64,000 nt of DNA from Pseudomonas hunanensis. GTDB lineage: Bacteria > Pseudomonadota > Gammaproteobacteria > Pseudomonadales > Pseudomonadaceae. The position numbers and the translations under genes were made by a program. Below are positions 1 through 8,568 of the stretch, piece after piece. The notes below the pieces were generated by a model. The model saw nothing but the letters and a program-made list of their open reading frames with translations, was not told the origin of the DNA and did no database searches. Where the stretch lies: positions 1 through 64,000 of the forward strand of contig NZ_QJRC01000089.1 in the NCBI RefSeq assembly GCF_013393325.1, given 5' to 3'. Position 1 is the first letter of the stretch; each line of letters begins with the position of its first letter.

Positions 1-59
1 GCCTTGAGTGTGTGGTAGTTCTGCATTTTGGGGTTGATGAACGCGCGAGCTTCGGTCAT
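1..59 (-). CDS. 5' end of an unidentified gene, probably part of the type VI secretion locus (partial)
   Basis: An open frame starts with ATG at 59 and runs leftward out of the window; only about 19 codons are visible, beginning MTEARAFINPKMQNYHTLK. A clear ribosome binding site (AGGAAATTGC just before the ATG, in the 10-base gap after the hcp stop) shows that it is translated and sits in one operon with hcp. I do not recognise the start. Its position suggests a T6SS structural gene, adaptor or effector, but that is inference from context only. Confidence 0.55.
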   Translation of the reverse strand, partial: MTEARAFINPKMQNYHTLK

Positions 60-69
60 GGCAATTTCC

Positions 70-558
70 TCACGCGTATTTCTTGTTGCCGATCCGGTCC
101 CAACCGCCGGCAATATTGCCGCCGCCCGAACCGTCGATACGCTTCTGTAAGGTGTAGGTGGTCTTGATCCTTCCGTAATCGAGGCGAACCACCTCGATCG
201 GCACGCCATCGGCAGCACTCTGTGTGTAGTCTGCAATGATTACTTCTTCGAGAATAATCTCGTAATACTTGAGCTTGTCGCCGCCCGCGCGGCACAGTGC
301 GAGTTTGACCTCCTTGAGATGCTGCCCTGCGCAGCTGGCCTCCATGAGCTTGCAACTGGCGCTGTCGAGAAACTTGGTAAAAGTGAAGTGGCTCACCTCG
401 GCGCGCCCCGAAGTGGCGCCCCCTGCCGAGCTGGCAGTGGCGGAAGTGCTTTGGCTTACACCGAAATCGTAACCGGTGACTTCAATCCATTTGCTGTGCT
501 TTTCATCCAGAGCTTCGCCCGCGATGTCGTCGATTTTTATATAAGCGTCAAATGCCAT
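70..558 (-). CDS. hcp: Type VI secretion system tube protein Hcp
   Basis: A 162-residue Hcp-family protein. Hcp forms hexameric rings that stack into the inner tube of the type VI secretion machine and act as a chaperone or carrier for small effectors. The sequence follows the family through its length: MAFDAYIKIDDIAGEA at the start, a central SHFTFTKFLDSAS strand and the LKYYEIILEEVIIADY strand pair, matching P. aeruginosa Hcp1-type proteins in length and layout. The ATG at 558 is chosen because AGAGAGAT lies directly upstream; the frame is open further upstream to 627 but without a binding site. It is followed after 10 bases by another gene on the same strand. No other T6SS component is visible, so the rest of the cluster, if present, lies left of the window. 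Confidence 0.93.
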   Translation of the reverse strand: MAFDAYIKIDDIAGEALDEKHSKWIEVTGYDFGVSQSTSATASSAGGATSGRAEVSHFTFTKFLDSASCKLMEASCAGQHLKEVKLALCRAGGDKLKYYEIILEEVIIADYTQSAADGVPIEVVRLDYGRIKTTYTLQKRIDGSGGGNIAGGWDRIGNKKYA

Positions 559-1025
559 GCTTATCTCTCTTTGGCAATCATTTTCAGGGGGGCTGGTGGG
601 GAACTTGACCCGGTCAGTGATTGGCAAGGCTAGGTACGGATATTGGGCAAGGCAATAGAGAGGGCTGACTTTAGGAAATGGACTACAAGGTTGTGGATAA
701 CTTTGCCAAGGGTGTATCGCTAAGTTTAATTAATAGGTGTTTTTTGTAGGAAATTTGTCCACATTACCAGCGCGCAGGTCGAGGAGCGCGGCGCGGGGAG
801 GTGACCGGAGATAATCGCTTTGCCTGCCCTGGCCTCTTCGCGGGCAAGCCCGCTCCCACAGGATTCGTGCTTGCATCGGCTGCGGCGCTCTGCCGAGAGG
901 GCTGCGGACAGAGCTGCCTTGGAGCCCGGTCGGCCTGGGCTATCACGACAATAGCGAACGGTGGTTGTCCTAAAACCTGCGAAAGAGGACAATTATCGGC
1001 TTCCCGTCACAACCAGCGACCTTGC
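559..1025. other. Intergenic region between hcp and hemA (divergent promoters)
   Basis: These 467 bases separate two divergent genes. The stretch from about 640 to 770 is AT-rich compared with its surroundings and is the likely promoter region. The second half holds a REP palindrome (831-862). No coding frame here has a convincing product: the frame upstream of hemA stays open from 801 but reads through the REP. Confidence 0.6.
831..862. repeat. REP element (GCGGGCAAGCCCGC type)
   Basis: Single copy of the common P. putida REP: a CCTCTTC lead, the small palindrome GCGGGCAAGCCCGC, then TCCCACAGG. The same family recurs, in inverted-pair form, at 6386-6421 and 33365-33404. Confidence 0.85.
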
Positions 1026-2303
1026 ATGGCCTTTCTTGCACTTGGTATCAACCATAAGACTGCCTCGGTAGACGTACGCGAGCGCGTGGCGTTTACCCCA
1101 GAGCAGCTGGTAGACGCCCTGCAGCAGCTCTGCCGACTGACATCCAGCCGCGAAGCGGCGATCCTGTCGACCTGCAACCGCAGCGAGCTTTATATAGAGC
1201 AGGACCACCTGTCCGCCGATGCCGTGCTGCAATGGCTGGCCGACTATCACCGCCTCAGCCTCGACGAGCTGCGTGCCAGTGCCTACGTGCACGAAGAGCA
1301 CGATGCCGTGAAGCACATGATGCGCGTGGCCTCTGGGCTGGACTCGCTGGTACTCGGCGAACCACAGATCCTCGGCCAGATGAAGTCCGCCTACGCCGTG
1401 GCCCGCGAAGCCGGTACCGTCGGGCCGTTGCTCGGTCGCCTGTTCCAGGCCACCTTCAGTGCCGCCAAGCAGGTGCGTACCGACACCGCCATCGGCGAAA
1501 ACCCGGTGTCGGTGGCGTTTGCCGCGGTCAGCCTGGCCAAGCAGATCTTCGCCGACCTGGGCCGTAGCCAGGCCTTGCTGATCGGCGCCGGCGAAACCAT
1601 CACCCTGGTCGCCCGCCACTTGCACGAGCAGGGCGTACGCCGAATCGTGGTGGCCAACCGTACCCTGGAGCGCGCCAGCATCCTGGCCGAGCAGTTCGGC
1701 GCGCATGCGGTGCTGCTGGCAGACATCCCCCAGGAACTGGCCAACAGCGACATCGTCATCAGCTCCACCGCCAGCCAGCTGCCGATCCTGGGCAAGGGCG
1801 CGGTCGAAAGCGCACTGAAACAGCGCCGGCACAAGCCCATCTTCATGGTCGACATCGCCGTACCACGCGACATCGAAACCGAAGTAGGCGAGTTGGACGA
1901 TGTCTACCTGTACACCGTCGACGACCTGCACGACGTGGTGGCGGAAAACCTCAAGAGCCGCCAGGGCGCAGCCCAGGCCGCCGAAGAGCTGGTTACCGTG
2001 GGGGCAGAGGACTTCATGCTGCGCCTGCGTGAACTGGCGGCGGTGGATGTACTCAAGGCCTACCGCCAGCAAAGCGAGCGCCTTCGCGACGAAGAACTGC
2101 AAAAGGCCCAGCGCCTGCTGGCCAACGGCGGCAACCCCGAAGACGTGCTGGCCCAATTGGCCCGGGGCCTGACCAACAAACTCCTGCATGCCCCCAGCGT
2201 GCAGTTGAAAAAGCTCTCGGCCGAGGGGCGCGTCGATGCGCTGGCCATGGCCCAGGAACTCTTTGCCCTCAACGAGGGCTCGACGGACAAATCCCCGCAA
2301 TGA
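1026..2303 (+). CDS. hemA: Glutamyl-tRNA reductase
   Basis: A 425-residue cytoplasmic enzyme that reduces glutamyl-tRNA(Glu) to glutamate-1-semialdehyde with NADPH, the first committed step of tetrapyrrole synthesis by the C5 route. The N-terminal catalytic domain opens [19 protein letters not shown] and contains STCNRSELY, whose Cys is the thioester nucleophile in this family. The NADPH-binding domain follows ([15 protein letters not shown]), then the helical dimerisation domain. The open frame extends upstream to 801, but family proteins start at [13 protein letters not shown] and the extension crosses a REP element, so ATG 1026 is chosen. It overlaps prfA by four bases (ATGA), which implies translational coupling. 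Confidence 0.97.
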   Translation: MAFLALGINHKTASVDVRERVAFTPEQLVDALQQLCRLTSSREAAILSTCNRSELYIEQDHLSADAVLQWLADYHRLSLDELRASAYVHEEHDAVKHMMRVASGLDSLVLGEPQILGQMKSAYAVAREAGTVGPLLGRLFQATFSAAKQVRTDTAIGENPVSVAFAAVSLAKQIFADLGRSQALLIGAGETITLVARHLHEQGVRRIVVANRTLERASILAEQFGAHAVLLADIPQELANSDIVISSTASQLPILGKGAVESALKQRRHKPIFMVDIAVPRDIETEVGELDDVYLYTVDDLHDVVAENLKSRQGAAQAAEELVTVGAEDFMLRLRELAAVDVLKAYRQQSERLRDEELQKAQRLLANGGNPEDVLAQLARGLTNKLLHAPSVQLKKLSAEGRVDALAMAQELFALNEGSTDKSPQ

Positions 2304-3382
2304 AAGCGTCGCTGCTGAACAAACTGGATATTCTCCAGGACCGCTTCGAAGAACTCACCGCACTGCTCGGTGATGCCGAGGTCATTTCCGACCAGACGCG
2401 CTTTCGCGCGTATTCCCGCGAATACGCCGAAGTCGAGCCGGTCTACGCTGCTTATAAAGAGTGGTGCAAAGTCCAGGGCGACCTTGAAGGTGCCCAGGCG
2501 CTGCTCAAGGACAGTGACCCGGACCTGCGTGAAATGGCCGTGGAGGAAGTGCGTGAAGCCAAGGAACAACTGCTGACGCTGGAGTCGCAGCTGCAGCGTA
2601 TGCTGCTGCCCAAGGACCCCAACGACGGCCGCAACGTGTTCCTCGAAATCCGCGCCGGTACCGGTGGCGACGAGGCGGCAATCTTCTCCGGCGACCTGTT
2701 CCGCATGTATTCGCGCTACGCCGAGAAACGCGGCTGGCGGCTGGAGATCTTGTCCGAAAACGAAGGCGAGCACGGCGGCTACAAGGAAATCATCGCCCGC
2801 GTCGAGGGTGAGAACGTCTACGGCAAACTCAAGTTCGAGTCCGGCGCACACCGCGTCCAGCGTGTGCCCGAGACTGAATCCCAAGGCCGTGTCCATACCT
2901 CCGCGTGCACGGTCGCGGTGCTGCCCGAGCCGGACGAGCAGGCAGCCATCGAAATCAACCCGGCCGACCTGCGCGTGGACACTTACCGTGCCTCCGGTGC
3001 TGGCGGCCAGCACGTCAACAAGACCGACTCGGCGATCCGTATCACCCACTTGCCCACCGGTATCGTGGTCGAGTGCCAGGAAGAGCGCTCGCAGCACAAG
3101 AACCGCGCCCGCGCCATGTCCTGGCTGTCGGCCAAGCTGAACGACATGCAGACCAGCGCCGCGCAGAACGCTATTGCCAGTGAGCGCAAGCTACTGGTGG
3201 GCTCCGGTGACCGTTCCGAACGCATCCGCACCTACAATTATCCACAGGGCAGGGTGACCGATCACCGCATCAACCTGACCTTGTATTCCCTGGACGACAT
3301 CCTCAGCGGTGGCGTAGAGGCGGTGATCGAACCGCTGCTGGCCGAATATCAGGCCGATCAACTGGCCGCCCTGGGGGACTGA
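2300..3382 (+). CDS. prfA: Peptide chain release factor 1
   Basis: A 360-residue class I release factor that reads UAA and UAG stop codons on the ribosome and triggers peptidyl-tRNA hydrolysis. The universal GGQ motif is at about residues 235-237 within [19 protein letters not shown]; its Gln is the target of the methyltransferase encoded next door. The length equals that of E. coli RF1. It starts inside the hemA stop (ATGA) and its own stop overlaps the prmC start (TGATG), so hemA-prfA-prmC are translated as a chain. This order is shared by many gammaproteobacteria. Confidence 0.97.
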   Translation: MKASLLNKLDILQDRFEELTALLGDAEVISDQTRFRAYSREYAEVEPVYAAYKEWCKVQGDLEGAQALLKDSDPDLREMAVEEVREAKEQLLTLESQLQRMLLPKDPNDGRNVFLEIRAGTGGDEAAIFSGDLFRMYSRYAEKRGWRLEILSENEGEHGGYKEIIARVEGENVYGKLKFESGAHRVQRVPETESQGRVHTSACTVAVLPEPDEQAAIEINPADLRVDTYRASGAGGQHVNKTDSAIRITHLPTGIVVECQEERSQHKNRARAMSWLSAKLNDMQTSAAQNAIASERKLLVGSGDRSERIRTYNYPQGRVTDHRINLTLYSLDDILSGGVEAVIEPLLAEYQADQLAALGD

Positions 3383-4212
3383 TGACTATCATCGCCAGCC
3401 TGCTGCGCAACGCGCAGTTGCCCGAATCGCCTTCTGAGCGGTTGGATGCCGAACTGCTGCTGGCTGCTGCCATCGGCAAGTCGCGCAGTTACCTGCACAC
3501 CTGGCCTGAGCGTATCGTCAGCAGTGAAGATGCCGAGACCTATGCCGGCTACCTGCAGCGCCGTCGTGGCGGTGAGCCTGTGGCCTATATCCTTGGGCAG
3601 CAGGGCTTCTGGAAGATCGACCTGGAAGTGGCGCCGCATACCCTTATCCCGCGGCCCGATACCGAGCTGCTGGTCGAGACGGCCCTTGAACTGCAACCCG
3701 CTGCGCCAGCCAAGGTGCTGGACCTGGGGACCGGTACCGGTGCCATCGCGCTGGCGCTGGCCAGCGACCGCCCGGCCTGGCAGGTCACGGCGGTGGACCG
3801 GGTGGAGGAGGCTGCAGCCCTGGCCGAGCGCAACCGCCAGCGCCTGGGGCTGGACAACGCCCAGGTGCGGGTAAGCCATTGGTTCGACAGCCTGGCCGGC
3901 GAGCGTTTTGACCTGATTGTCAGCAACCCGCCCTACATCGCTGCCGAAGACCCGCACCTGGTGGCCGGGGATGTGCGCTTCGAGCCCAGCAGCGCGCTGG
4001 TGGCCGGTGCCGATGGCCTGGACGACCTGCGCGTGATCGCCGCGCAAGCCCCCGCGCACCTTTTGCCGGGTGGCTGGCTGCTGCTGGAGCACGGCTACGA
4101 TCAGGCCTCTGCAGTACGTGCCTTGCTGGCTGAACAAGGCTTTGTCGAGGTGGCCAGCCGCACGGACCTGGGCGGCCATGAACGCATTACCTTGGGGCGC
4201 TTGCCATGCTGA
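3382..4212 (+). CDS. prmC: Release factor glutamine methyltransferase
   Basis: A 276-residue SAM-dependent N5-glutamine methyltransferase that modifies the GGQ glutamine of RF1 and RF2. A helical N-terminal substrate-recognition domain (about 1-80) precedes a Rossmann-type methyltransferase core with VLDLGTGTGAIALALA (SAM-binding motif I) and the diagnostic NPPY at about residues 182-185 (SNPPYIAAEDPHL), which holds the glutamine side chain. It overlaps prfA by one base and moeB by seven. Its position beside its substrate gene supports the call. Confidence 0.96.
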   Translation: MTIIASLLRNAQLPESPSERLDAELLLAAAIGKSRSYLHTWPERIVSSEDAETYAGYLQRRRGGEPVAYILGQQGFWKIDLEVAPHTLIPRPDTELLVETALELQPAAPAKVLDLGTGTGAIALALASDRPAWQVTAVDRVEEAAALAERNRQRLGLDNAQVRVSHWFDSLAGERFDLIVSNPPYIAAEDPHLVAGDVRFEPSSALVAGADGLDDLRVIAAQAPAHLLPGGWLLLEHGYDQASAVRALLAEQGFVEVASRTDLGGHERITLGRLPC

Positions 4213-4961
4213 CTGATCAGGAATTGCTGCGTTATAGCCGCCAGGTATTGCTGGCTCAGATCGACATCGACGGCCAGCTGCGGCTTAAGAAGAGCAAGGC
4301 GCTGATCGTAGGGCTCGGTGGCCTGGGCTCCCCGGTTGCCCTGTACCTGGCCGCCGCCGGGGTGGGGGAGCTGCACCTGGCGGACTTCGACACCGTCGAC
4401 CTGACCAACCTGCAGCGCCAGGTGATCCATGACAGTGCCAGCGTCGGCATGACCAAGGTCGATTCGGCCTTGCAGCGCCTGCAGGCGATCAACCCGGAAA
4501 TCGCCCTGGTCGCTCACCGTCAGGCCCTGGACGAGGATTCGCTTGCGGCCGCCGTGGCGGCGGTCGACCTGGTACTGGACTGCTCCGACAACTTCTCTAC
4601 CCGTGAGGCGGTCAATGCGGCCTGTGTCGCCGCCGGCAAGCCGTTGGTCAGCGGGGCGGCAATCCGCCTGGAAGGGCAACTGTCGGTGTTCGACCCACGC
4701 CGTGACTACAGCCCTTGCTACCACTGCTTGTACGGGCACGGCAGCGAAGCCGAACTGACCTGCAGCGAAGCCGGTGTCATCGGCCCGCTGGTGGGGCTGG
4801 TGGGTAGCCTGCAGGCGTTGGAGGCCATGAAGCTGCTGGCCGGCTTCGGCGAGCCGCTGGTCGGCCGCCTGCTGTTGATCGATGCACTCGGCACCCGTAT
4901 CCGCGAGCTGCGCGTCAAGCGCGACCCGGCTTGTGCTGTCTGTGGCAAGCGCGATGGCTGA
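4206..4961 (+). CDS. moeB: MoeB/ThiF-type adenylyltransferase (molybdopterin-synthase adenylyltransferase)
   Basis: A 251-residue E1-like enzyme that adenylates the C-terminal glycine of a ubiquitin-like sulfur carrier such as MoaD. It has the ATP-binding [17 protein letters not shown] near residues 36-52, the LTNLQRQ segment, the acidic DCSDNF motif, and two Cys pairs (CYHC and CAVC near the C terminus) that form the structural zinc site of the family. The track of overlaps continues: it begins inside prmC and shares eight bases with murI. Assignment to MoaD rather than ThiS as partner rests on the family and on usual Pseudomonas annotation, not on context, since no other cofactor gene is nearby. 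Confidence 0.9.
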   Translation: MLTDQELLRYSRQVLLAQIDIDGQLRLKKSKALIVGLGGLGSPVALYLAAAGVGELHLADFDTVDLTNLQRQVIHDSASVGMTKVDSALQRLQAINPEIALVAHRQALDEDSLAAAVAAVDLVLDCSDNFSTREAVNAACVAAGKPLVSGAAIRLEGQLSVFDPRRDYSPCYHCLYGHGSEAELTCSEAGVIGPLVGLVGSLQALEAMKLLAGFGEPLVGRLLLIDALGTRIRELRVKRDPACAVCGKRDG

Positions 4962-5751
4962 GCGCTCGGCGCCGGTCGGCGTGATGGACTCGGGGGTCGG
5001 CGGCTTGTCGGTGCTCGCCGAGATCCAGCGCCTGCTGCCCAACGAGACGCTGCTGTATGTGGCCGATTGCGGCCATGTGCCTTACGGCGAGAAGTCGCCG
5101 GATTATATCCGCCAGCGCTGCCGACACATTGCCGGGTTCTTCCATGAGCAAGGCGCCAAGGCCATGGTGCTGGCCTGCAATACCGCCACCGTGGCGGCGG
5201 TAGCAGACCTGCGCGAGTTGTACCCAACCTGGCCTTTGGTGGGCATGGAACCGGCCGTGAAGCCTGCTGCGGCTGCTACCCGTTCGGGCGTGGTCGGTGT
5301 ACTGGCAACCACTGGTACCTTGCAGAGTGCCAAGTTCGCAGCTTTGCTCGACCGCTTCGCCAATGATGTGCAGGTGATTACTCAGCCTTGTCCGGGGCTG
5401 GTCGAATTGATCGAGACCGGTGACCTGACCAGCCCGGTGTTGCGCCAGATGCTGTGGGGGTACGTGCAGCCACTGCTGGCTGCAGGTTGCGATACGCTGA
5501 TCCTCGGCTGCACCCATTACCCTTTCCTTCGCCCGTTGCTGGCCGGCATGGTGCCGGCGGACGTGGCTGTCATCGATACGGGCGCTGCCGTAGCACGCCA
5601 ACTGCAGCGGCTGCTGGGGGCAAATGATCTGCTGGCCGAAGGCCCGGCCGGCGATGCCCGCTTCTGGACCAGCGCTGATCCAGAAATCCTAAGAAAAATC
5701 CTACCTGTGCTGTGGCATAAGTGCGGCGATGTGCAAAGCTTTGCGTTGTGA
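4954..5751 (+). CDS. murI: Glutamate racemase
   Basis: A 265-residue cytoplasmic racemase that interconverts L- and D-glutamate and supplies D-Glu for peptidoglycan. Both catalytic cysteines are visible in their family contexts: [12 protein letters not shown] near residue 73 and [11 protein letters not shown] near residue 185. The Asp-Ser of [12 protein letters not shown] near residues 11-12 is also present. ATG 4954 is chosen because the product then starts [17 protein letters not shown], the usual family start; the open frame continues upstream into moeB. It is the last gene of the hemA operon as seen here; 104 bases separate it from the next gene. Confidence 0.96.
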   Translation: MAERSAPVGVMDSGVGGLSVLAEIQRLLPNETLLYVADCGHVPYGEKSPDYIRQRCRHIAGFFHEQGAKAMVLACNTATVAAVADLRELYPTWPLVGMEPAVKPAAAATRSGVVGVLATTGTLQSAKFAALLDRFANDVQVITQPCPGLVELIETGDLTSPVLRQMLWGYVQPLLAAGCDTLILGCTHYPFLRPLLAGMVPADVAVIDTGAAVARQLQRLLGANDLLAEGPAGDARFWTSADPEILRKILPVLWHKCGDVQSFAL

Positions 5752-5855
5752 AAAAAACGTGAAAAACAGCTGAACTATCGTTCCACTGCCGCTTTCTACC
5801 GCTTTGCCTGACATGAGGCGGACTAATAACAGCATCAGGAAGAAGGATGTTTCTC

Positions 5856-6374
5856 ATGAAGAAACTGCTGGGCTTGGCGGCGGCTGCCGCTTTTACCTTG
5901 GGGCAAGTGGTATCGGCGCAAGCAGCCGATGTGTCGTTCTCGGTGGGGCAGACCGGTGACTCGACCATGGTCTACCGTCTGGGGCTGCAATCGAATTGGG
6001 ATGCCAGCTGGTGGCAGACCAGTGTCGGCCGCCTGACCGGCTACTGGGATGGGGCCTACACCTACTGGGATGGCGACAAAACCGCGAGCAACCATAGCCT
6101 GTCGTTCGCGCCAGTGTTCGTCTACGAATTTGCCGGGGAGTCGGTGAAACCCTATATCGAAGCGGGGATCGGCGTGGCGGCGTTCTCCAGCACCGAGCTG
6201 GAAAGCAATGAGCTAGGCTCGGCCTTCCAGTTCGAGGACCGCATTGGTTTTGGTCTGCGCTTTGCCGGCGGGCATGAGATCGGAGTGCGGGCGATTCACT
6301 ATTCCAACGCGGGAATCAAGCAGCCCAACGATGGCGTAGAGAGCTACAGCCTGCATTACCGCATGGCGCTTTGA
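5856..6374 (+). CDS. pagL: Lipid A 3-O-deacylase (PagL-type outer-membrane acyloxyacyl hydrolase)
   Basis: A 172-residue precursor with a Sec signal peptide (MKKLLGLAAAAAFTLGQVVSAQA). The mature part is a small eight-strand beta-barrel that removes the 3-O-linked acyl chain of lipid A at the outer membrane. The catalytic triad of PagL is visible near the C terminus: His148, Ser150 and Glu162, with the same spacing (2 and 12) as His126/Ser128/Glu140 of the P. aeruginosa enzyme. The chain ends LHYRMAL, with an aromatic and a terminal hydrophobic residue as barrels require. ATG 5856 is preferred over ATG 5847 because the AGGAAGAAGG binding site is at proper distance from 5856 only. Confidence 0.88.
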   Translation: MKKLLGLAAAAAFTLGQVVSAQAADVSFSVGQTGDSTMVYRLGLQSNWDASWWQTSVGRLTGYWDGAYTYWDGDKTASNHSLSFAPVFVYEFAGESVKPYIEAGIGVAAFSSTELESNELGSAFQFEDRIGFGLRFAGGHEIGVRAIHYSNAGIKQPNDGVESYSLHYRMAL

Positions 6375-6385
6375 ATTCGCCTGCA

Positions 6386-6421
6386 CCGGCCTCTTCGCGG
6401 GCTTGCCCGCGAAGAGGCCGG
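6386..6421. repeat. REP inverted pair between convergent genes, probable bidirectional terminator
   Basis: A perfect 16-base inverted repeat, CCGGCCTCTTCGCGGG, around a CTTG loop. It lies exactly between the convergent ends of pagL and the SDR gene, where it can form a strong hairpin in either transcript. Same REP family as 831-862. Confidence 0.85.
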
Positions 6422-6430
6422 TTTGAGGCC

Positions 6431-7129
6431 TTATCGCGTCAAAGGCCACAGGCTACTGATGTCCAGCGTCTCCAGTACCAGTTCTGGTTCTTGCTGCGGC
6501 AACCGTCGCAGCAACTCCTCAGCGACACTCTGTGCCGTCCACTCCTCCGGTATCGCCTGTGCCGACGTCACCGGCACCTTGAGCGACTGTGGCGCCACGA
6601 TGGTCAACGCTATCCCTTGGTCCATCAGGGCCTTGCGCTGCTCGCGCAGCCACTGCGGTGTGTTGTTCCACCCTGCGGTCGTTTGGGTGGGCGCATACAG
6701 CTGCAATGCCGAATAACGGTTGAACACCGCCATCACTTGCGCTGAGACGCCCTTCGCCAGCAAAGGCAATGCCTGTGTGAGGCAATGCTCGCCCGCTAGT
6801 TGGTTGCTGGTGACGATGGCCTCTATCAGTTCGCTATCGGCCAAATTGTCTGCCAGGTAATCGCAGGTACCGGCGTTGATGATCAACCCATCCAGCGAAC
6901 ACCACGCATGGCATATTTGTTGGCAGGCCGCTACTGCTTGTCCTTCGGCATGCAACTGCCAGGGCAGGCGCAAAAAGTGCCGACCATGCCGTGCTGCCAA
7001 AGCATTCAACTCATCGCTTTCCTTTGCGCTGGCGGCAACGCGATGCCCTTGTTCGAGCAAACGTTCCACCAAAGCCAGACCAAGTCCGTTGCTGGCGCCT
7101 GTAACCCAAAAACTTCGTGAGTTAGCCAA
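6431..7129 (-). CDS. SDR-fold protein with a degenerate catalytic site
   Basis: A 232-residue Rossmann-fold protein of the short-chain dehydrogenase/reductase superfamily. The nucleotide-binding TGASNGLG (residues 10-17) and the structural NAG (85-87) are intact. The usual Tyr-x-x-x-Lys pair, expected around residues 150-160, is missing: this stretch reads APTQTTAGWNNTPQW. It may therefore bind NAD(P) without classical SDR catalysis or have changed chemistry. It is the last gene of the light-response operon, 11 bases after phrB. No substrate can be assigned. Confidence 0.82.
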   Translation of the reverse strand: MANSRSFWVTGASNGLGLALVERLLEQGHRVAASAKESDELNALAARHGRHFLRLPWQLHAEGQAVAACQQICHAWCSLDGLIINAGTCDYLADNLADSELIEAIVTSNQLAGEHCLTQALPLLAKGVSAQVMAVFNRYSALQLYAPTQTTAGWNNTPQWLREQRKALMDQGIALTIVAPQSLKVPVTSAQAIPEEWTAQSVAEELLRRLPQQEPELVLETLDISSLWPLTR

Positions 7130-7140
7130 GACGTTGTCCT

Positions 7141-8568
7141 CTAATCCTGCCGACGTGGTAGGCCTTTGAAGGCTTCCAGTGCACGCTGGCGACTGCTGCC
7201 GAGATTGACCATTGGACGGTGATACGAATTATTAGCAAAAAGATCATCAGATTTCATCGGCTCATGGATAGTTTTCTCATCCATGTCGCGTAATTCGGGC
7301 AGCCAGTGCCGGATGAAGCGCCCCTGTGGGTCGAAACGCTGAGACTGAGAAACTGGGTTGAAAATGCGGAAATAAGGCACAGCGTCGGTGCCGGTGGACG
7401 CGCTCCACTGCCAGCCGCCGTTGTTGGCGGCCAGGTCGCCGTCTATCAGGTGGCGCATGAAGTGTCGCTCGCCCTTGCGCCAGTCGATCAGCAGGTTCTT
7501 GCTGAGGAACATGGCCACGACCATGCGCAGGCGGTTGTGCATCCATCCGGTGTGCAGCAGTTGGCGCATGGCCGCATCGATGATCGGGAACCCGGTGCGG
7601 CCCTGTTTCCAGGCTTCCAGGTCCGCCGGGGCGTCACGCCAGGGCAGGGCTTCGGTATGGGCGCGAAAGGCGCGGTGGCGCGAGACCTGTGGGTAACCGT
7701 TCAGGATGTGCTTGTAGAACTCGCGCCAGAGCAGCTCGTTGATCCAGGTCTGCACGCCCGTACTGCCGCTGTCGAACTCGCCCCGGTTGCTGGCCAGTGC
7801 GCCGTGCAGGCATTGGCGCGGCGAGATCACGCCAGCGGCCAGGTAGGTGGAGAGTTGGCTGGTGCCGGGCTTGGCAGGCAGGTCACGCAATTGTTGGTAG
7901 TCGTCGATGGTTTCGTCCAGAAAGCGGGACAGGCGCGCCTGCGCTTCGGCCTCACCCGCCGGCCAATGCTCACGCAAGGCGCGCGTGGGGGTTTCAAAAC
8001 CGTCTACGTGTTGTGGAATCGGGTCACTTTGGATTTGCAGCGGTGCCTGACGCTCCACCCGGCGGGCCAGGGCAGGCAGGCTGCGGTGCAGGTGTTCCAG
8101 GCAGGTCTTCTTGAACTGGCTGAAGACCTGGAAGTAGTCGCCGCTGCGGGTAAGGATGGTGCCAGGGCGGAACAACAGCTGGTCGAGGTGGCTGCAGGCC
8201 TGGATGGACGACTTCTCCAGCAGCGCGCGGGTCGCATCGTCGCGTTGCTGTTCGTTGATGCCGTACTCTTCGTTCCAGTGCACGCTTTGCACCTGGTGTT
8301 GGCGGCATACATCGAGCACCGCCTGGGGGGCCTGGTCCCAGGTGTCGATCTTGCGGATCAGCAGGGGGATATTCAGGCCTTCGAGCGATTGGCGCAGGGC
8401 GCGCAAGTTGCGCAGCCAGAAGTCGACCTTGCAGGCGGCGTCGTCATGGGCTTGCCATTGCCCTGGGCTGACCAGCCACAGGGCGATGGTCGGCCCGCGC
8501 TCGGTGGCGGCGCTGAGTGCAGTGTTGTCATCGATGCGCAGGTCGCTGCGCAGCCAGGTCAGGTGCAT
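7141..8568 (-). CDS. phrB: Deoxyribodipyrimidine photolyase
   Basis: A 475-residue FAD-dependent photolyase that splits cyclobutane pyrimidine dimers with blue or near-UV light. The N-terminal antenna domain starts MHLTWLRSDLRIDDNTAL. The C-terminal FAD domain contains LSTYLAAGVISPRQCL, the ELLWREFYKHIL segment, the PIIDAAMRQLLHTGWMHNRLRM block and DLAANNGGWQWSASTGTDA, all signatures of class I CPD photolyases. Length is typical. Its start overlaps the preceding merR gene by ten bases, so it is co-translated with its probable regulator; the whole operon is likely light-induced through the direct repeats at 10436-10459. Confidence 0.96.
   Translation of the reverse strand: MHLTWLRSDLRIDDNTALSAATERGPTIALWLVSPGQWQAHDDAACKVDFWLRNLRALRQSLEGLNIPLLIRKIDTWDQAPQAVLDVCRQHQVQSVHWNEEYGINEQQRDDATRALLEKSSIQACSHLDQLLFRPGTILTRSGDYFQVFSQFKKTCLEHLHRSLPALARRVERQAPLQIQSDPIPQHVDGFETPTRALREHWPAGEAEAQARLSRFLDETIDDYQQLRDLPAKPGTSQLSTYLAAGVISPRQCLHGALASNRGEFDSGSTGVQTWINELLWREFYKHILNGYPQVSRHRAFRAHTEALPWRDAPADLEAWKQGRTGFPIIDAAMRQLLHTGWMHNRLRMVVAMFLSKNLLIDWRKGERHFMRHLIDGDLAANNGGWQWSASTGTDAVPYFRIFNPVSQSQRFDPQGRFIRHWLPELRDMDEKTIHEPMKSDDLFANNSYHRPMVNLGSSRQRALEAFKGLPRRQD

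Noticed and set aside
801..1025. 75-codon N-terminal extension of hemA
   Set aside because: Runs through a REP element and has no counterpart in the family; the standard start is at 1026.
993..2300. 435-codon open frame antisense to hemA
   Set aside because: No binding site or family motif; hemA on the plus strand has full family similarity.
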